Assembly: GCF_029542205.1 (NCBI RefSeq) | Contig: NZ_CP113783.1 | Coordinates: 2,595,001-2,659,000 of the forward strand | Origin: Pseudoxanthomonas sp. SE1 | GTDB lineage: Bacteria; Pseudomonadota; Gammaproteobacteria; Xanthomonadales; Xanthomonadaceae | Direction of reading: 5' to 3' | Length of the DNA: 64,000 nt | Shown here: positions 9,299 to 17,864 of the stretch, piece after piece | Layout of the letters: each line of letters opens with the position of its first letter | Position numbering within the stretch: the first letter of the stretch is position 1 | Translations under genes and position numbers: made by a program | Notes under the pieces: generated by a model | The model's database searches: none | The model's input: the letters and a program-made list of their open reading frames with translations, nothing else | What the model was told of the DNA's origin: nothing

Positions 9299-10507
9299 TT
9301 GCGCAACGCATCCCATCGACTCGCCACCGCCCTGCTTCTCGCGCTGCCGCTGGCCGCGTGCAATTCGTCAGCGAACGGTGAAGCCAAAGGCAACGCCACC
9401 GCCGCGGCGGAGCAGCCTGCACCCGCAAGCCAGCCCACGCAGACGCTGACCAGCGCCAAGGGCCAGGTCCGGGCCACGCAGGTGGCGAGCAGCCTGGATC
9501 ATCCCTGGGGGCTCGCGTTCCTGCCTGACGGCAGCATGCTCGTCACCGAACGCAGCGGGCAGTTGCGACGCGTCGGCACCGATGGCGCGGTGTCCGCGCC
9601 GATCACGGGTGTGCCCAAGGTCTTCGCCACCGGCCAGGGCGGCCTGCTCGACGTGGTGCTGGCGCCGGATTTCGCCAGCAGCCAGCGCATCTATCTGAGC
9701 TACGCCGAGCCGGGCGACGACGGCACCGCCGGCACCGCCGTGGCCTACGGCACCTTGGCCGACGGCGCGCTGGCCGACGTCAAGGTGATCTATCGCCAGG
9801 AACCGAAGGTCGATGGCCCGAACCACTTCGGCTCGCGCCTGGTCTTCGACGATGCCGGCCACCTCTTCATCAGCCAGGGCGAGCGCAACAAGCGCGCGAT
9901 GTCGCAGGAACTCGACAAGCTGCAGGGCAAGCTGGTGCGCCTCAACCTGGACGGCAGCGTGCCGCAGGACAATCCCTTCGTCGGCCAGTCCGGCGCGCGC
10001 CCCGAGATATACAGCTACGGCCACCGCAACATGCAGGGCATGGCGCGCGACCCGCGCACCGGCACGCTCTGGCAGAGCGAGCATGGCCCGCGCGGTGGCG
10101 ACGAGATCAACCTGCCCCAGCCCGGAAGGAACTATGGCTGGCCGGTCATCACCCACGGCATCAATTATTCCGGCCAGCCGATCCCGGAAGCGGAAGGCAA
10201 GGCGAAGGACGGCATGGAGCAACCGCACCACCTGTGGGAGAAATCCCCGGGTGTGTCCGGCATGGCGTTCTATACCGGACGCCCGGAGAGCCCCTGGAAC
10301 GACAGCCTGTTCCTCGGCTCGCTGGCAGAACGCAACCTGATCCGCCTGACCCTGGACGGCGACAAGGTGGTCGGCGAAGAACGCCTGCTCAACGAGATCG
10401 GTGAGCGTGTGCGCGATGTCCGCGTCGGGCCGGACGGCAACGTCTACGTGGTCACCGATGAAGACGACGGCAAGATCTGGCGGATCGAACCGCCGAAAGC
10501 GCCGTGA
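9299..10507 (+). CDS. PQQ-dependent sugar dehydrogenase (GSDH), lipoprotein
   Basis: I prefer the TTG at 9299 to an in-frame ATG at 9275. TTG has a GGAG site 9 bp upstream and leaves a normal lipoprotein signal ending LPLAAC. The mature protein (about 400 residues in total) is a six-bladed GSDH/YliI-type beta-propeller with DHPWGLAFLPDGSMLVTER, HFGSRLVFD, YGHRNMQG and HGPRGGDEINL. Family members are soluble or lipid-anchored aldose dehydrogenases using PQQ in the periplasm. A low-complexity Ala/Gly/Gln stretch follows the lipidated Cys. PQQ synthesis genes are not in this window. Confidence 0.88.
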   Translation: MRNASHRLATALLLALPLAACNSSANGEAKGNATAAAEQPAPASQPTQTLTSAKGQVRATQVASSLDHPWGLAFLPDGSMLVTERSGQLRRVGTDGAVSAPITGVPKVFATGQGGLLDVVLAPDFASSQRIYLSYAEPGDDGTAGTAVAYGTLADGALADVKVIYRQEPKVDGPNHFGSRLVFDDAGHLFISQGERNKRAMSQELDKLQGKLVRLNLDGSVPQDNPFVGQSGARPEIYSYGHRNMQGMARDPRTGTLWQSEHGPRGGDEINLPQPGRNYGWPVITHGINYSGQPIPEAEGKAKDGMEQPHHLWEKSPGVSGMAFYTGRPESPWNDSLFLGSLAERNLIRLTLDGDKVVGEERLLNEIGERVRDVRVGPDGNVYVVTDEDDGKIWRIEPPKAP

Positions 10508-10520
10508 GGAGCATCCGGTG

Positions 10521-10898
10521 ATGAAACACCTCCTGCTCGCATTCGGGTTGTGCTGCGCTTCCGTGGCGCACGCACAGGCAACGCTCGACTACACACAAGC
10601 CAAGCAACGCGCGGATGCCGACGAAGCCGCGCTGGCACCGGAGCAGGCGGCCTCGCTGCGCGATGCGCAGGCCATCGCGCTCGATGCCGGCGTCAGCGCA
10701 TGCGCGACCCCCACGGCGGACACCTCGCCGTTCGTGGTCGTTGCGGAGCTGGACGCCACCGGCAAGGTGGTACGTACGTGGCGGGAAGGCGCGACGCCCC
10801 TGGCGATCTGCGTGCAGAAGCAGATCGCGGGCAGGACGCTGTCGGCGCCAGGGCGCGCGCCTTTCTTCACCTCGTTCGAGCTGAGCTTCACGCCATGA
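10521..10898 (+). CDS. Small secreted protein of unknown function
   Basis: This 125-residue protein has a clear Sec signal peptide (MKHLLLAFGLCCASVAHAQ). The mature part is alanine-rich with two cysteines (SACATPT and LAICVQK), plausibly a disulfide. A GAGG site lies 8-12 bp before the ATG. The gene sits 13 bp after the sugar dehydrogenase, and its stop overlaps the next start (ATGA), so the three genes are likely co-transcribed. I do not recognise the family. Confidence 0.75.
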   Translation: MKHLLLAFGLCCASVAHAQATLDYTQAKQRADADEAALAPEQAASLRDAQAIALDAGVSACATPTADTSPFVVVAELDATGKVVRTWREGATPLAICVQKQIAGRTLSAPGRAPFFTSFELSFTP

Positions 10899-11341
10899 AC
10901 GACGGCACCGACATCAACGCCCTGCTGCGCGCGCGCCTGCCGGCCGGTGCGCCGCTGCAGATCCCGCCGCCATGCCTGCTCGACATGCAGGGCGAGCCGG
11001 TCGCCTACGTGGAAGGCGAATCGCTGGCGATGCGTTTTCCCGTGCTGCCGCGCTACCAGAATCCGATCGGGCACATGCAGGGCGGTTTCATCGTCGCCGC
11101 ACTGGACAACACGCTTGGGCCGTTCTCGTACCTGATCGCCCCGCCGAGCGTGACGACGTCGCTCAACACGCAGTACCTGCGACCGGTGACGCCGGACATG
11201 CCGCACATCACCTGCCGTGCGCGGCTGGTGGAGCGCACGCGCAACCAGCTGTTCCTGACCGGTGAGGTCCGCGATGACGCGGGACGCGTGCTGGTGATGT
11301 GCCAGGCGGTGTGCCAGATCCTGCCGCAGAAAAGCGCTTGA
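10895..11341 (+). CDS. PaaI-type hotdog thioesterase
   Basis: This 148-residue single hotdog domain contains NPIGHMQGGFIVAALDNTLGP, the PaaI-type motif with the catalytic Gly/Asp region (HMQGGF and ALDNT). The start codon overlaps the stop of the secreted-protein gene. It should hydrolyse an acyl- or aryl-CoA thioester in the cytoplasm. The specific substrate cannot be inferred. Right after the stop begins a nested inverted-repeat element. Confidence 0.85.
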   Translation: MNDGTDINALLRARLPAGAPLQIPPPCLLDMQGEPVAYVEGESLAMRFPVLPRYQNPIGHMQGGFIVAALDNTLGPFSYLIAPPSVTTSLNTQYLRPVTPDMPHITCRARLVERTRNQLFLTGEVRDDAGRVLVMCQAVCQILPQKSA

Positions 11342-11345
11342 GTTT

Positions 11346-12136
11346 GAAGCCCCTCTCCCTGCGGGAGAGGGGTTGGGGTGAGGGGCAACGAAGACGACAC
11401 GCCTGATGTCCCGCGATTCGACAACAACCGCCGCGAACGCGATACACACACGCGCCCATGAGCCTATTGGGCTCATGAGTTTGCTGCGAAGTAGCCGTGG
11501 GTTTAGGCATGGTGCCGCTCGCCGCGGGGGCGTCCCTTTCTTTGCTTGTGCAAAGAAAGGAACCAAAGAAACACACCCCAGGCGGCACGCCCTCCGCGCT
11601 GCGCGCTCCGGGTTCGCGAGCGGTCCGGGAGTTTCCGTAAGGCACATCCTGTGCCATACGAAAACGCCGCCATCCATGGCGGCGCCCTACGGGTTTTACC
11701 CGGCCCACTCGCCGTGCCTCAAGGGGACCCAAAGGCAAGAGCAAAAAAAGAAACCCGCGCACGATGCTTCAGGTGCGGCTGTTGGGGCCCCTGAGGTCCG
11801 GCAGTCACGGCGGGTCAAACCCCGCAGGGGCGACGCACAAGGATGTGCGTCGTTTCCGGATGACACAGGATGTGTCTTCCGGAAATTCCCGCCGGGACTG
11901 CGCACCCGCCGCTTGCGGCGGGCGGACCGCCGGGGTGTGCTTTCTTTTGCCTACTCTTCTTTGCACACGCAAAGAAAAGTAGGGCCCCGCGGCGAGCGCG
12001 CCATGCCTGCACGCTGAAAGAACCTTCCCGTCAGGCCAGCACGTCCCAAACGACTATGGACACGCCCAAGGTCCGCACAGGTAACGGACTCCGTTGCCCC
12101 TCACCCCCACCCCTCTCCCGCAGGGAGAGGGGCTTC
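11346..12136. repeat. 791-bp nested inverted-repeat element
   Basis: The ends are 45-bp inverted repeats (11346-11390 and 12092-12136) differing at one position, each built around CCTCTCCCTGCGGGAGAGG. Nested inside is a second, diverged inverted pair of about 160 bp (about 11506-11666 and 11848-12006). Both inner arms contain a TTTGC-TGTGCAAAG hairpin and a CACATCCTGTG-like segment. The element fills the space between the thioesterase and nitrilase genes almost exactly. The reading frames through it are low-quality and palindrome-driven; I see no transposase. Confidence 0.8.
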
Positions 12137-12156
12137 GACGCGCGGAGACGTTGCGC

Positions 12157-12954
12157 TCAGCGCAGCTCGAACCTATCCGCATCCAGCATCGCCGGAAACT
12201 TCTCCCGATGCGCCGCCAAGGCCTCCGCCGAGATCGTCGACGTCGCCACACCCTCGCCCGCCGGCAACTCCACCACCGGCTGGCCCAAGAAATCGATCAC
12301 CGCACTGTCGCCGCTGTAAGCGTGCCCATTGCCATCCGTGCCCGCACGATTGACCGCCCCCACGTAGCAGAGATTCTCAATTGCCCGCGCCCGCAGCAGC
12401 GTCTTCCATGCATACGCGCGCGGCGCCGGCCAGTTCGCGACGAACAGTTGCAGATCGAAATCGAGTTGCCCCGGCCGCTCCACGTCGTAGCGGTTGCGCG
12501 CGAACACCGGGAAGCGCAGGTCGTAGCAGACCAGCGGATTGATCCGCCAGCCCTTCCACTCCACCGTCAGGCGCTGATTGCCGGCTGCATACCGCTTGTG
12601 CTCGTTCGCATAACGGAACAGGTGGCGCTTGTCGTAGTACTGCAACGCGCCGTCGGGCGTGGCGAACAGCAGGCGATTGAACACACCCTCCGGCGTGCGC
12701 AGTTGCACGCTGCCGGTAACGGCGGCACCCAACGTCGTGGCCTGCTCGCGGATCCACGCGACGGTAGCGCCGTCCATGCCCTCGGCCTGGTCGATCGCCT
12801 CGTTGCTGAAGCCGCTGGTGAACGTCTCCGGCAGGATCACCAGATCGCTCTGTCCCGCCAGCGGCGCAATCAAGCCGCCGTAGTAGTCGCGGTTGCCTGC
12901 CGGGTCGTGCCAGCGCGTTTCGCCCTGGACGAGGGAAATGCGAAGGTCCTGCAT
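12157..12954 (-). CDS. Omega-amidase / carbon-nitrogen hydrolase (YafV-like)
   Basis: I chose the ATG at 12954 (MQDLRISLVQ), which matches the family N-terminus; a longer frame runs into repeat DNA. The 265-residue protein has the nitrilase-superfamily triad Glu43 (ILPETFTSGF), Lys109 (YYDKRHLF) and Cys143 (NPLVCYDLRFP). The small size and motifs fit the omega-amidase branch (Nit2/YafV). That branch hydrolyses alpha-ketoglutaramate or alpha-ketosuccinamate left by glutamine/asparagine transamination. The aminotransferase encoded just upstream on the same strand is the natural partner. Confidence 0.88.
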   Translation of the reverse strand: MQDLRISLVQGETRWHDPAGNRDYYGGLIAPLAGQSDLVILPETFTSGFSNEAIDQAEGMDGATVAWIREQATTLGAAVTGSVQLRTPEGVFNRLLFATPDGALQYYDKRHLFRYANEHKRYAAGNQRLTVEWKGWRINPLVCYDLRFPVFARNRYDVERPGQLDFDLQLFVANWPAPRAYAWKTLLRARAIENLCYVGAVNRAGTDGNGHAYSGDSAVIDFLGQPVVELPAGEGVATSTISAEALAAHREKFPAMLDADRFELR

Positions 12955-12993
12955 GGGTTCGGTATTCCTGATCGTGTCGGAAAGGACGTGCAT

Positions 12994-13078
12994 TGTAGGA
13001 GGGGCTTTAGCCCCGACGCTTTTCCATCAATCTTCCGGATATCCCGGCGAAGGCATCGGGGCTAAAGCCCCTCCTACA
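12994..13078. repeat. REP-like inverted pair, GTAGGAGGGGCTT family
   Basis: Copies at 12994-13017 (core GTAGGAGGGGCTTTAGCCCC) and, inverted, 13056-13078 are separated by 38 bp. They lie between the aminotransferase stop and the omega-amidase start, so a hairpin would form in their shared transcript. A second pair of this family is at 61.5 kb. Confidence 0.9.
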
Positions 13079-13082
13079 GGGA

Positions 13083-14234
13083 TCAGAGTGTCTTCAACCG
13101 CGCGATCGCCGCATCCAGCGTCGCCTCGTTCTTGGCGAAGCACAGGCGTGCCAGGCGCTGCCCGACCGGCGGCGTCTCGTAGAACGGCGACAGCGGAATC
13201 GCGGTGACGCCGTGCTCGACGGTCAGCCACTTCACGAACTCGGCATCCGGTAGGTCGCTGACCGCGGAATAGTCGACCAGTTGGAAATACCCGCCCGGCA
13301 CCGGCAGCGGCGTGAACTTCGTGCCCAGCAGCTGTTCGCGGAAGCGGTCGCGCTTGTCCTGGTAGAACGCGCCCAGCTGTTCGTAGTGTTCCGGCTCGTC
13401 GCGGATCATCGCGGCGAACGCGAACTGCGCCGGGGCGAACGTGCAGAACACGTTGTACTGGTGGACCTTGCGGAACTCCGCGCTCAGCGCCGGCGGCGCG
13501 ATGGCGTAGCCGATCTTCCAGCCGGTGCAGTGGTAGGTCTTGCCGAAGCTGGACACCACGAACGCACGCGCGGCCAGTTCCGGATAGCGCAGGATCGATT
13601 CGTGGCGACGGCCGTCGAACACGATGTGCTCGTAGACCTCGTCGGAAATCAGATAGATGCCGGTGCCTTCCAGCAGCGACGACAGCGCGCGGATGTCGGC
13701 ATCGTCGAACATCGCGCCGGACGGGTTGTGCGGGCTGTTGATGATCAGCAGACGCGTCTTCGGCGTGATGGCGGCGCGCACGCGGTCCCAGTCCACCGCA
13801 AACGTCTGCGGATCCAGCGGCACATGCACGGCACGCGCACCCGCCAGGTCGATGGCCGGTTCGTAGCTGTCGTAGGCCGGGTCCAGCACGATGACTTCTT
13901 CGCCCGGGCGCACCACGGCGTGGATCGCGTTGAACAGCGCCTCGGTGGCGCCGCTGGTCACGGTGATCTCGGTATCCGGGTTCACTTCACGGCCGTAGCA
14001 GCGCAGCACCTTCTCCGCGATGGCCTGGCGCAGCGGCGCCACACCGGTCATCGGTGCGTACTGGTTGTGGCCGGCGCGCATGGCGGCATCCAGTTCGTCC
14101 ACCAGCCGCTGCGGCACCGCGAAGTCCGGGAAACCCTGCCCCAGGTTGACCGCGCCGTGCTCGGCGGCGAGCTGCGACATCACGGTGAAGATGGTGGTGC
14201 CCACCTTGGGCAGCTTGGTCTGCGGCTGGGACAT
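13083..14234 (-). CDS. PLP aminotransferase, methionine/kynurenine type (YbdL-like)
   Basis: The start at 14234 (MSQPQTKLPKVGTTIFTVMS) matches methionine aminotransferases of the YbdL/KAT class, giving 383 residues. Class I/II fold features are LGQGFPDF near the N-terminus, NSPHNPSG (substrate and PLP region), SDEVYEHIVFDG, and SSFGKTYHCTGWKIG with the PLP lysine Lys232. Family members transaminate methionine, aromatic amino acids or glutamine with 2-oxo acids, including the last step of methionine salvage. The omega-amidase gene follows across a short repeat, which supports glutamine-dependent transamination pulled forward by ketoglutaramate hydrolysis. Confidence 0.9.
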   Translation of the reverse strand: MSQPQTKLPKVGTTIFTVMSQLAAEHGAVNLGQGFPDFAVPQRLVDELDAAMRAGHNQYAPMTGVAPLRQAIAEKVLRCYGREVNPDTEITVTSGATEALFNAIHAVVRPGEEVIVLDPAYDSYEPAIDLAGARAVHVPLDPQTFAVDWDRVRAAITPKTRLLIINSPHNPSGAMFDDADIRALSSLLEGTGIYLISDEVYEHIVFDGRRHESILRYPELAARAFVVSSFGKTYHCTGWKIGYAIAPPALSAEFRKVHQYNVFCTFAPAQFAFAAMIRDEPEHYEQLGAFYQDKRDRFREQLLGTKFTPLPVPGGYFQLVDYSAVSDLPDAEFVKWLTVEHGVTAIPLSPFYETPPVGQRLARLCFAKNEATLDAAIARLKTL

Positions 14235-14304
14235 CCTGGTTCGGGCACTCGATGAAGGGGAACACGGAGTGTACGCGCTGGGCGTTACGCGCGATGATGC
14301 GGCC

Positions 14305-14811
14305 ATGGCCGACCACCGCGTTCCCGCTGCCGGCACGACCCTCGGGGATGTCCCCGAGGCGGAACGCGCACGGCTGGCCACGGCCTGGGCTGCCGCGCAC
14401 TACTTCGTCACCGTGGGTCGGCAGGAATGGCTGTTCCGCACCGGCTCGACCGCGCCGGACGTCGAACGCCAGGTCATGGCGACCCGCTATCTGTTCATCA
14501 CCGCGTGGAATCCTCCACCCGGCGAGGCGCCGCGCCCGGTCAACGACGCCGCGCAGGAGCGTTTGCACGCGCGCCTGCACACGCTGGGGCTGTCATTCCA
14601 CCCGGCGCTGGGCTGCAACAACCAGGGCGGCATGGTCGAGCACGGTTGCCTGGTGCTGGACGCCACGCTGGAACAGGCCGACGCCCTGGCGCGCGAGTTC
14701 GGCCAGGGCGGCACGCTGTTCTGGCACGCCGACACGCCGGTGCGACTGCGGATGATGTGGCCGCGCCCGCCGCAGGCCGACGGCGACCTGCATACCGACT
14801 GGGTGGGGTGA
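14305..14811 (+). CDS. DUF3293 domain protein
   Basis: This 168-residue cytosolic protein contains features I associate with DUF3293: RYLFITAWNPPP, GCNNQGGMVEHGCLVL and a C-terminal GGTLFWHADTPVRL. Function is unknown. It is divergent from the aminotransferase (70-bp gap) and precedes the ccm operon by 105 bp. The start is the ATG before ADHRVPAAG; an earlier in-frame ATG would overlap the aminotransferase gene. Confidence 0.75.
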   Translation: MADHRVPAAGTTLGDVPEAERARLATAWAAAHYFVTVGRQEWLFRTGSTAPDVERQVMATRYLFITAWNPPPGEAPRPVNDAAQERLHARLHTLGLSFHPALGCNNQGGMVEHGCLVLDATLEQADALAREFGQGGTLFWHADTPVRLRMMWPRPPQADGDLHTDWVG

Positions 14812-14916
14812 CGGACCGCGACCGTCTGTCGCAGGCGGCCGGACCGGCCCCTCCGTTTAGAATGGGCGATTGAGCCCCAGGACACCCCAGCCTCCCGCCC
14901 GGGAACGCCCGATCCG

Positions 14917-15561
14917 ATGACCGACGCCGCTTCCCGCCACCCGCCGTTGCTGGCCGCCCGCGCCTTGGCGTTCTCGCGCAATGACGAGCCGGTCTTCGGG
15001 CCGCTGGATTTCGCCGTGGACGCGGGCGAGGCGCTGCTGGTGCAGGGCGGCAACGGCGTTGGCAAGACCACGCTGCTGCGCGTGCTGGCTGGCCTGCTGC
15101 GGGCCGATGCCGGCCAGATCGACATCGACGGACAGCCCGCCGGACCGTCGCGCCGGGCGCATGCGATGGCCTACCTCGGCCACCTGCCCGCACTGAAGGC
15201 CGACCTGAACACACTGGAAAACCTCAACTTCCTCTGCGGCCTGCATGGCCGCCGCGCCCGCCAGATGCCCGGCAACGCGCTGGCGATGGTCGGCCTGGCC
15301 GGGTACGAGGACGCCCTCGCCCGCCAGCTCTCCGCGGGGCAAAAGAAGCGGCTCTCGCTCGCCCGCCTGTGGCTGTCGCCGTCGCCGCTGTGGCTGCTGG
15401 ACGAGCCCTACGCCAACCTCGATCTGGAAGGCATCAACCTGGTGAACCGGATGATCTCGGCCCATCTGCGCGATGGCGGTGCCGCCCTGGTCACCACCCA
15501 CGGCGCCTACGCCGCGCCACCGGTGCAGACGCGGATGCTGGTGATGGAGCGCCCGGCATGA
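14917..15561 (+). CDS. ccmA: Cytochrome c maturation ABC ATPase CcmA
   Basis: This 214-residue ATPase has Walker [10 protein letters not shown], signature [13 protein letters not shown] and Walker [13 protein letters not shown]. Together with CcmB and CcmC it forms the complex that releases haem-loaded CcmE at the periplasmic side of the inner membrane. It is the first gene of a compact run in which each gene abuts or overlaps the next; the stop overlaps the ccmB start (ATGA). Confidence 0.95.
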   Translation: MTDAASRHPPLLAARALAFSRNDEPVFGPLDFAVDAGEALLVQGGNGVGKTTLLRVLAGLLRADAGQIDIDGQPAGPSRRAHAMAYLGHLPALKADLNTLENLNFLCGLHGRRARQMPGNALAMVGLAGYEDALARQLSAGQKKRLSLARLWLSPSPLWLLDEPYANLDLEGINLVNRMISAHLRDGGAALVTTHGAYAAPPVQTRMLVMERPA

Positions 15562-16244
15562 GCACCGCGCCGTCCCTGCTGCAGACCGCCCGCGCGCTGG
15601 TCGTCCGCGACGTGCAACTGCTGTGGCGCCGCCGTGGCGATGCACTGCAGCCGGCATTGTTCGCGCTGCTGGTGGTGGTGCTGTTCGCCCTCGGCCTGGG
15701 CACCGCGCCCCTGGTGCTGTCGAAGGTCGCGCCCGCCGTGGTGTGGGTGGCCGTGCTGCTGGCGGGCCTGCTGTCGCTGGACACCCTGTTCCGTGGCGAC
15801 GCCGAGGACGGCTCGCTCGAACAATGGATCCTCGCACCGGTACCGCTGGCCTGGCTGGTGCTGGTGCGCGTGCTGACCCACTGGGCGACCACCGCCCTGC
15901 CACTGGTGCTGGCCACGCCGCTGCTGGGCGAGATGCTGCACCTGCCGCACAGCCAACTGCCGATGCTGCTCGCCACGCTCGCGCTGGGCACGCCGCTGCT
16001 TAGCCTGCTGGGCGCGGTGGTCGCGGCGCTGACGGTCGGCATGAGGCGCTCTGGTATCCTTGTGGCCCTGCTGGCGTTGCCGCTGTACGTACCCGTGCTG
16101 GTGTTCGGTGCGGGCGCCGTCGCCGCCAGCGCACAAGGGCTGGATGCCTCCGGCGCCCTCCTCTGGCTGGGCGCCGGTCTGCTGCTTTCGCTGCTGCTGG
16201 CGCCCGTGGCCGCCGCCGCGGCGATCCGCATCGCCCTGACCTGA
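15558..16244 (+). CDS. ccmB: Cytochrome c maturation permease CcmB
   Basis: This 228-residue protein has six predicted TM helices. It starts at the ATG overlapping the ccmA stop ([20 protein letters not shown]). The family's arginine-rich first loop ([12 protein letters not shown]) and the [12 protein letters not shown] segment are visible. It is the membrane subunit of the CcmAB transporter. Confidence 0.93.
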   Translation: MSTAPSLLQTARALVVRDVQLLWRRRGDALQPALFALLVVVLFALGLGTAPLVLSKVAPAVVWVAVLLAGLLSLDTLFRGDAEDGSLEQWILAPVPLAWLVLVRVLTHWATTALPLVLATPLLGEMLHLPHSQLPMLLATLALGTPLLSLLGAVVAALTVGMRRSGILVALLALPLYVPVLVFGAGAVAASAQGLDASGALLWLGAGLLLSLLLAPVAAAAAIRIALT

Positions 16245-16260
16245 AGACCCACGCCGCCGC

Positions 16261-17019
16261 ATGAATCCCCTCGTCCGCTGGTTCCACCAACTCGGTTCGC
16301 CCCCGTACTTCGACCGCTTCGCGGCGCGCTGGACGCCGTGGTGCTATCTGGCGGCGATCGTGCTGCTCGGCCTGGGCCTGTGGCAGGCGCTGTTCGTGGT
16401 GCCGGCCGACTACCAGCAGGGCGACAGCTTCCGCATCCTCTACATCCACGTGCCCAGCGCGTGGATGAGCATGTTCGTGTTCGGCCTGATGGCCTTCTAC
16501 GCCGCCATCGCACTCGTCTGGCGCATCAAGCTGTGCGAGATCCTGGCGATGGCGTGCGCGCCCACCGGCGCCGCGTTCACCGTCATCACGCTGGCCACCG
16601 GCAGCATCTGGGGCAAGCCGATGTGGGGCACCTGGTGGGACTGGGACCCGCGCCTGACCACCGAATTGATCCTGCTGTTCCTCTACCTGGGCGTGATGGG
16701 CCTGTACGGCGCCATCGACGACCGCCGCAACGCCGCGCGCGCGGCCGGCCTGCTGGCCATCGTCGGCGTGGCGATCCTGCCGGTGATCCGCTACTCGGTG
16801 GTGTGGTGGAACTCGCTGCACCAGGGCCAGACCATCCGCGTGTTCGGCGAATCCAGCATGGACGACAGCATGATCCTGCCGTTGGTGCTGATGGTGGTCG
16901 CGACGAAATTCTGGTTCGCCGGCTCGCTGCTGGCGCGCGCCCGCGCCGACAACCTGCGCCGCGAAGCCGGCAAGGACTGGGTGGCGAAACTCGCCGCCAG
17001 CAAGGGAGCCGCGCCGTGA
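16261..17019 (+). CDS. ccmC: Haem lyase-type membrane protein CcmC
   Basis: This 252-residue protein has six TM helices. The tryptophan-rich haem-handling signature is intact (KPMWGTWWDWDPRLT), with flanking periplasmic histidines (YIHVPSAW and NSLHQGQTI). It loads haem onto CcmE. It starts 16 bp after ccmB and overlaps ccmD. Confidence 0.95.
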   Translation: MNPLVRWFHQLGSPPYFDRFAARWTPWCYLAAIVLLGLGLWQALFVVPADYQQGDSFRILYIHVPSAWMSMFVFGLMAFYAAIALVWRIKLCEILAMACAPTGAAFTVITLATGSIWGKPMWGTWWDWDPRLTTELILLFLYLGVMGLYGAIDDRRNAARAAGLLAIVGVAILPVIRYSVVWWNSLHQGQTIRVFGESSMDDSMILPLVLMVVATKFWFAGSLLARARADNLRREAGKDWVAKLAASKGAAP

Positions 17020-17183
17020 GCTACCTCGAATACGTCATCGGCGCCTACGCCGTGTTCGCCGTGGTGCTGGGCTGGGACTTCCTCGCCCCGCGCCTGCAGG
17101 TGCGCCGCGAACTGCGCGCCGCCCGCCAACGCGTGGCGCGCGACGCACGCCGCAGCGCCGCCCCCACCGACCTGGAACGCTGA
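17016..17183 (+). CDS. ccmD: Haem exporter accessory protein CcmD
   Basis: This 55-residue single-pass protein starts at a GTG overlapping the ccmC stop (GTGA). It has one TM helix (YVIGAYAVFAVVLGWDFLAP) followed by an Arg-rich cytosolic tail (RRELRAARQRVARDARR), the normal CcmD architecture. In the Ccm system it helps release holo-CcmE. ccmE begins 3 bp after its stop. Confidence 0.9.
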   Translation: MSYLEYVIGAYAVFAVVLGWDFLAPRLQVRRELRAARQRVARDARRSAAPTDLER

Positions 17184-17186
17184 CCG

Positions 17187-17648
17187 ATGAACCCCGTCCG
17201 CCGCCGCCGCCTGCTGTTCGTGCTGCTTGCCGTCGTGGTGGCCGGCATCGCCACCACGCTGATCGCGATGGCCCTGCAACGCAACGTGGCCTACCTGTAC
17301 ACCCCGGCCGAAGTGCTGCGCGGCGAAGCCGGCGAATCGCGCTTCCGCCTGGGCGGCATGGTCGAGAAAGGCTCGTTCAAGCGCGAACCCGGCTCGCTGG
17401 TCTCGCAGTTCGGCGTCACTGACGGCGATGCGCAGCTGACGGTGCGCTACGACAAGATCCTGCCCGACCTGTTCCGCGAGGGGCAGGCGGTGGTCGCCAC
17501 CGGTTCGATGCAGGACGGTGTGTTCGTCGCCACCGACGTGCTGGCCAAGCACGACGAGGCCTACATGCCGAAGGAAGTCGCCGACAAGATGGGCAAGGCG
17601 CACCAGAAGCATGACGTGCCGGCCGCGCCTGCCGGGGCGCCGAATTGA
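17187..17648 (+). CDS. ccmE: Periplasmic haem chaperone CcmE
   Basis: This 153-residue protein has an N-terminal membrane anchor (residues ~8-30) and an OB-fold periplasmic domain. The haem-attachment motif HxxxY is present as His122-Asp-Glu-Ala-Tyr126 in [10 protein letters not shown]. It carries haem from CcmC to the CcmF/H lyase. The gene ends 216 bp before ccmF, a gap occupied by an inverted repeat pair. Confidence 0.95.
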   Translation: MNPVRRRRLLFVLLAVVVAGIATTLIAMALQRNVAYLYTPAEVLRGEAGESRFRLGGMVEKGSFKREPGSLVSQFGVTDGDAQLTVRYDKILPDLFREGQAVVATGSMQDGVFVATDVLAKHDEAYMPKEVADKMGKAHQKHDVPAAPAGAPN

Positions 17649-17668
17649 CCCTCGCACCTGCCGGTCGC

Positions 17669-17852
17669 TCCCTTCTCCCCGCTCGCGGGGAGAAGGTGCC
17701 CGGAGGGCGGATGAGGGGCGCTTTTGCTTCACGGCACATGTGCTTGAAGCCCAGTCAGCGCGCCCGGACGCAGACCTGTTGTTTGAACACCCGCGACTCC
17801 GCTCGCCCCTCACCCGCCTTCGGCACCCTCTCCTCGCTGCGCAGGGAGAGGG
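17669..17852. repeat. Inverted repeat pair (CCTTCTCCC/GAGAAGG type) inside the ccm operon
   Basis: The left copy (17669-17718, with TTCTCCCCGC and GCGGGGAGAAGG arms) and the inverted right copy (about 17806-17852) bracket the ccmE-ccmF gap. The right copy ends with GGGAGAGGG about 12 bp before the ccmF start, so the repeat appears to supply the ribosome-binding region. The same family occurs at 22.0, 24.4 and 11.35/12.1 kb. Confidence 0.8.
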
Positions 17853-17864
17853 ATTGGATGATCG

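Noticed and set aside
11346..12136. Several small proteins of 60-200 residues in the inverted-repeat element
   Set aside because: Frames occur in all phases and follow the palindromes; compositions are Arg/Pro/Gly-rich and no start has a consistent ribosome site.
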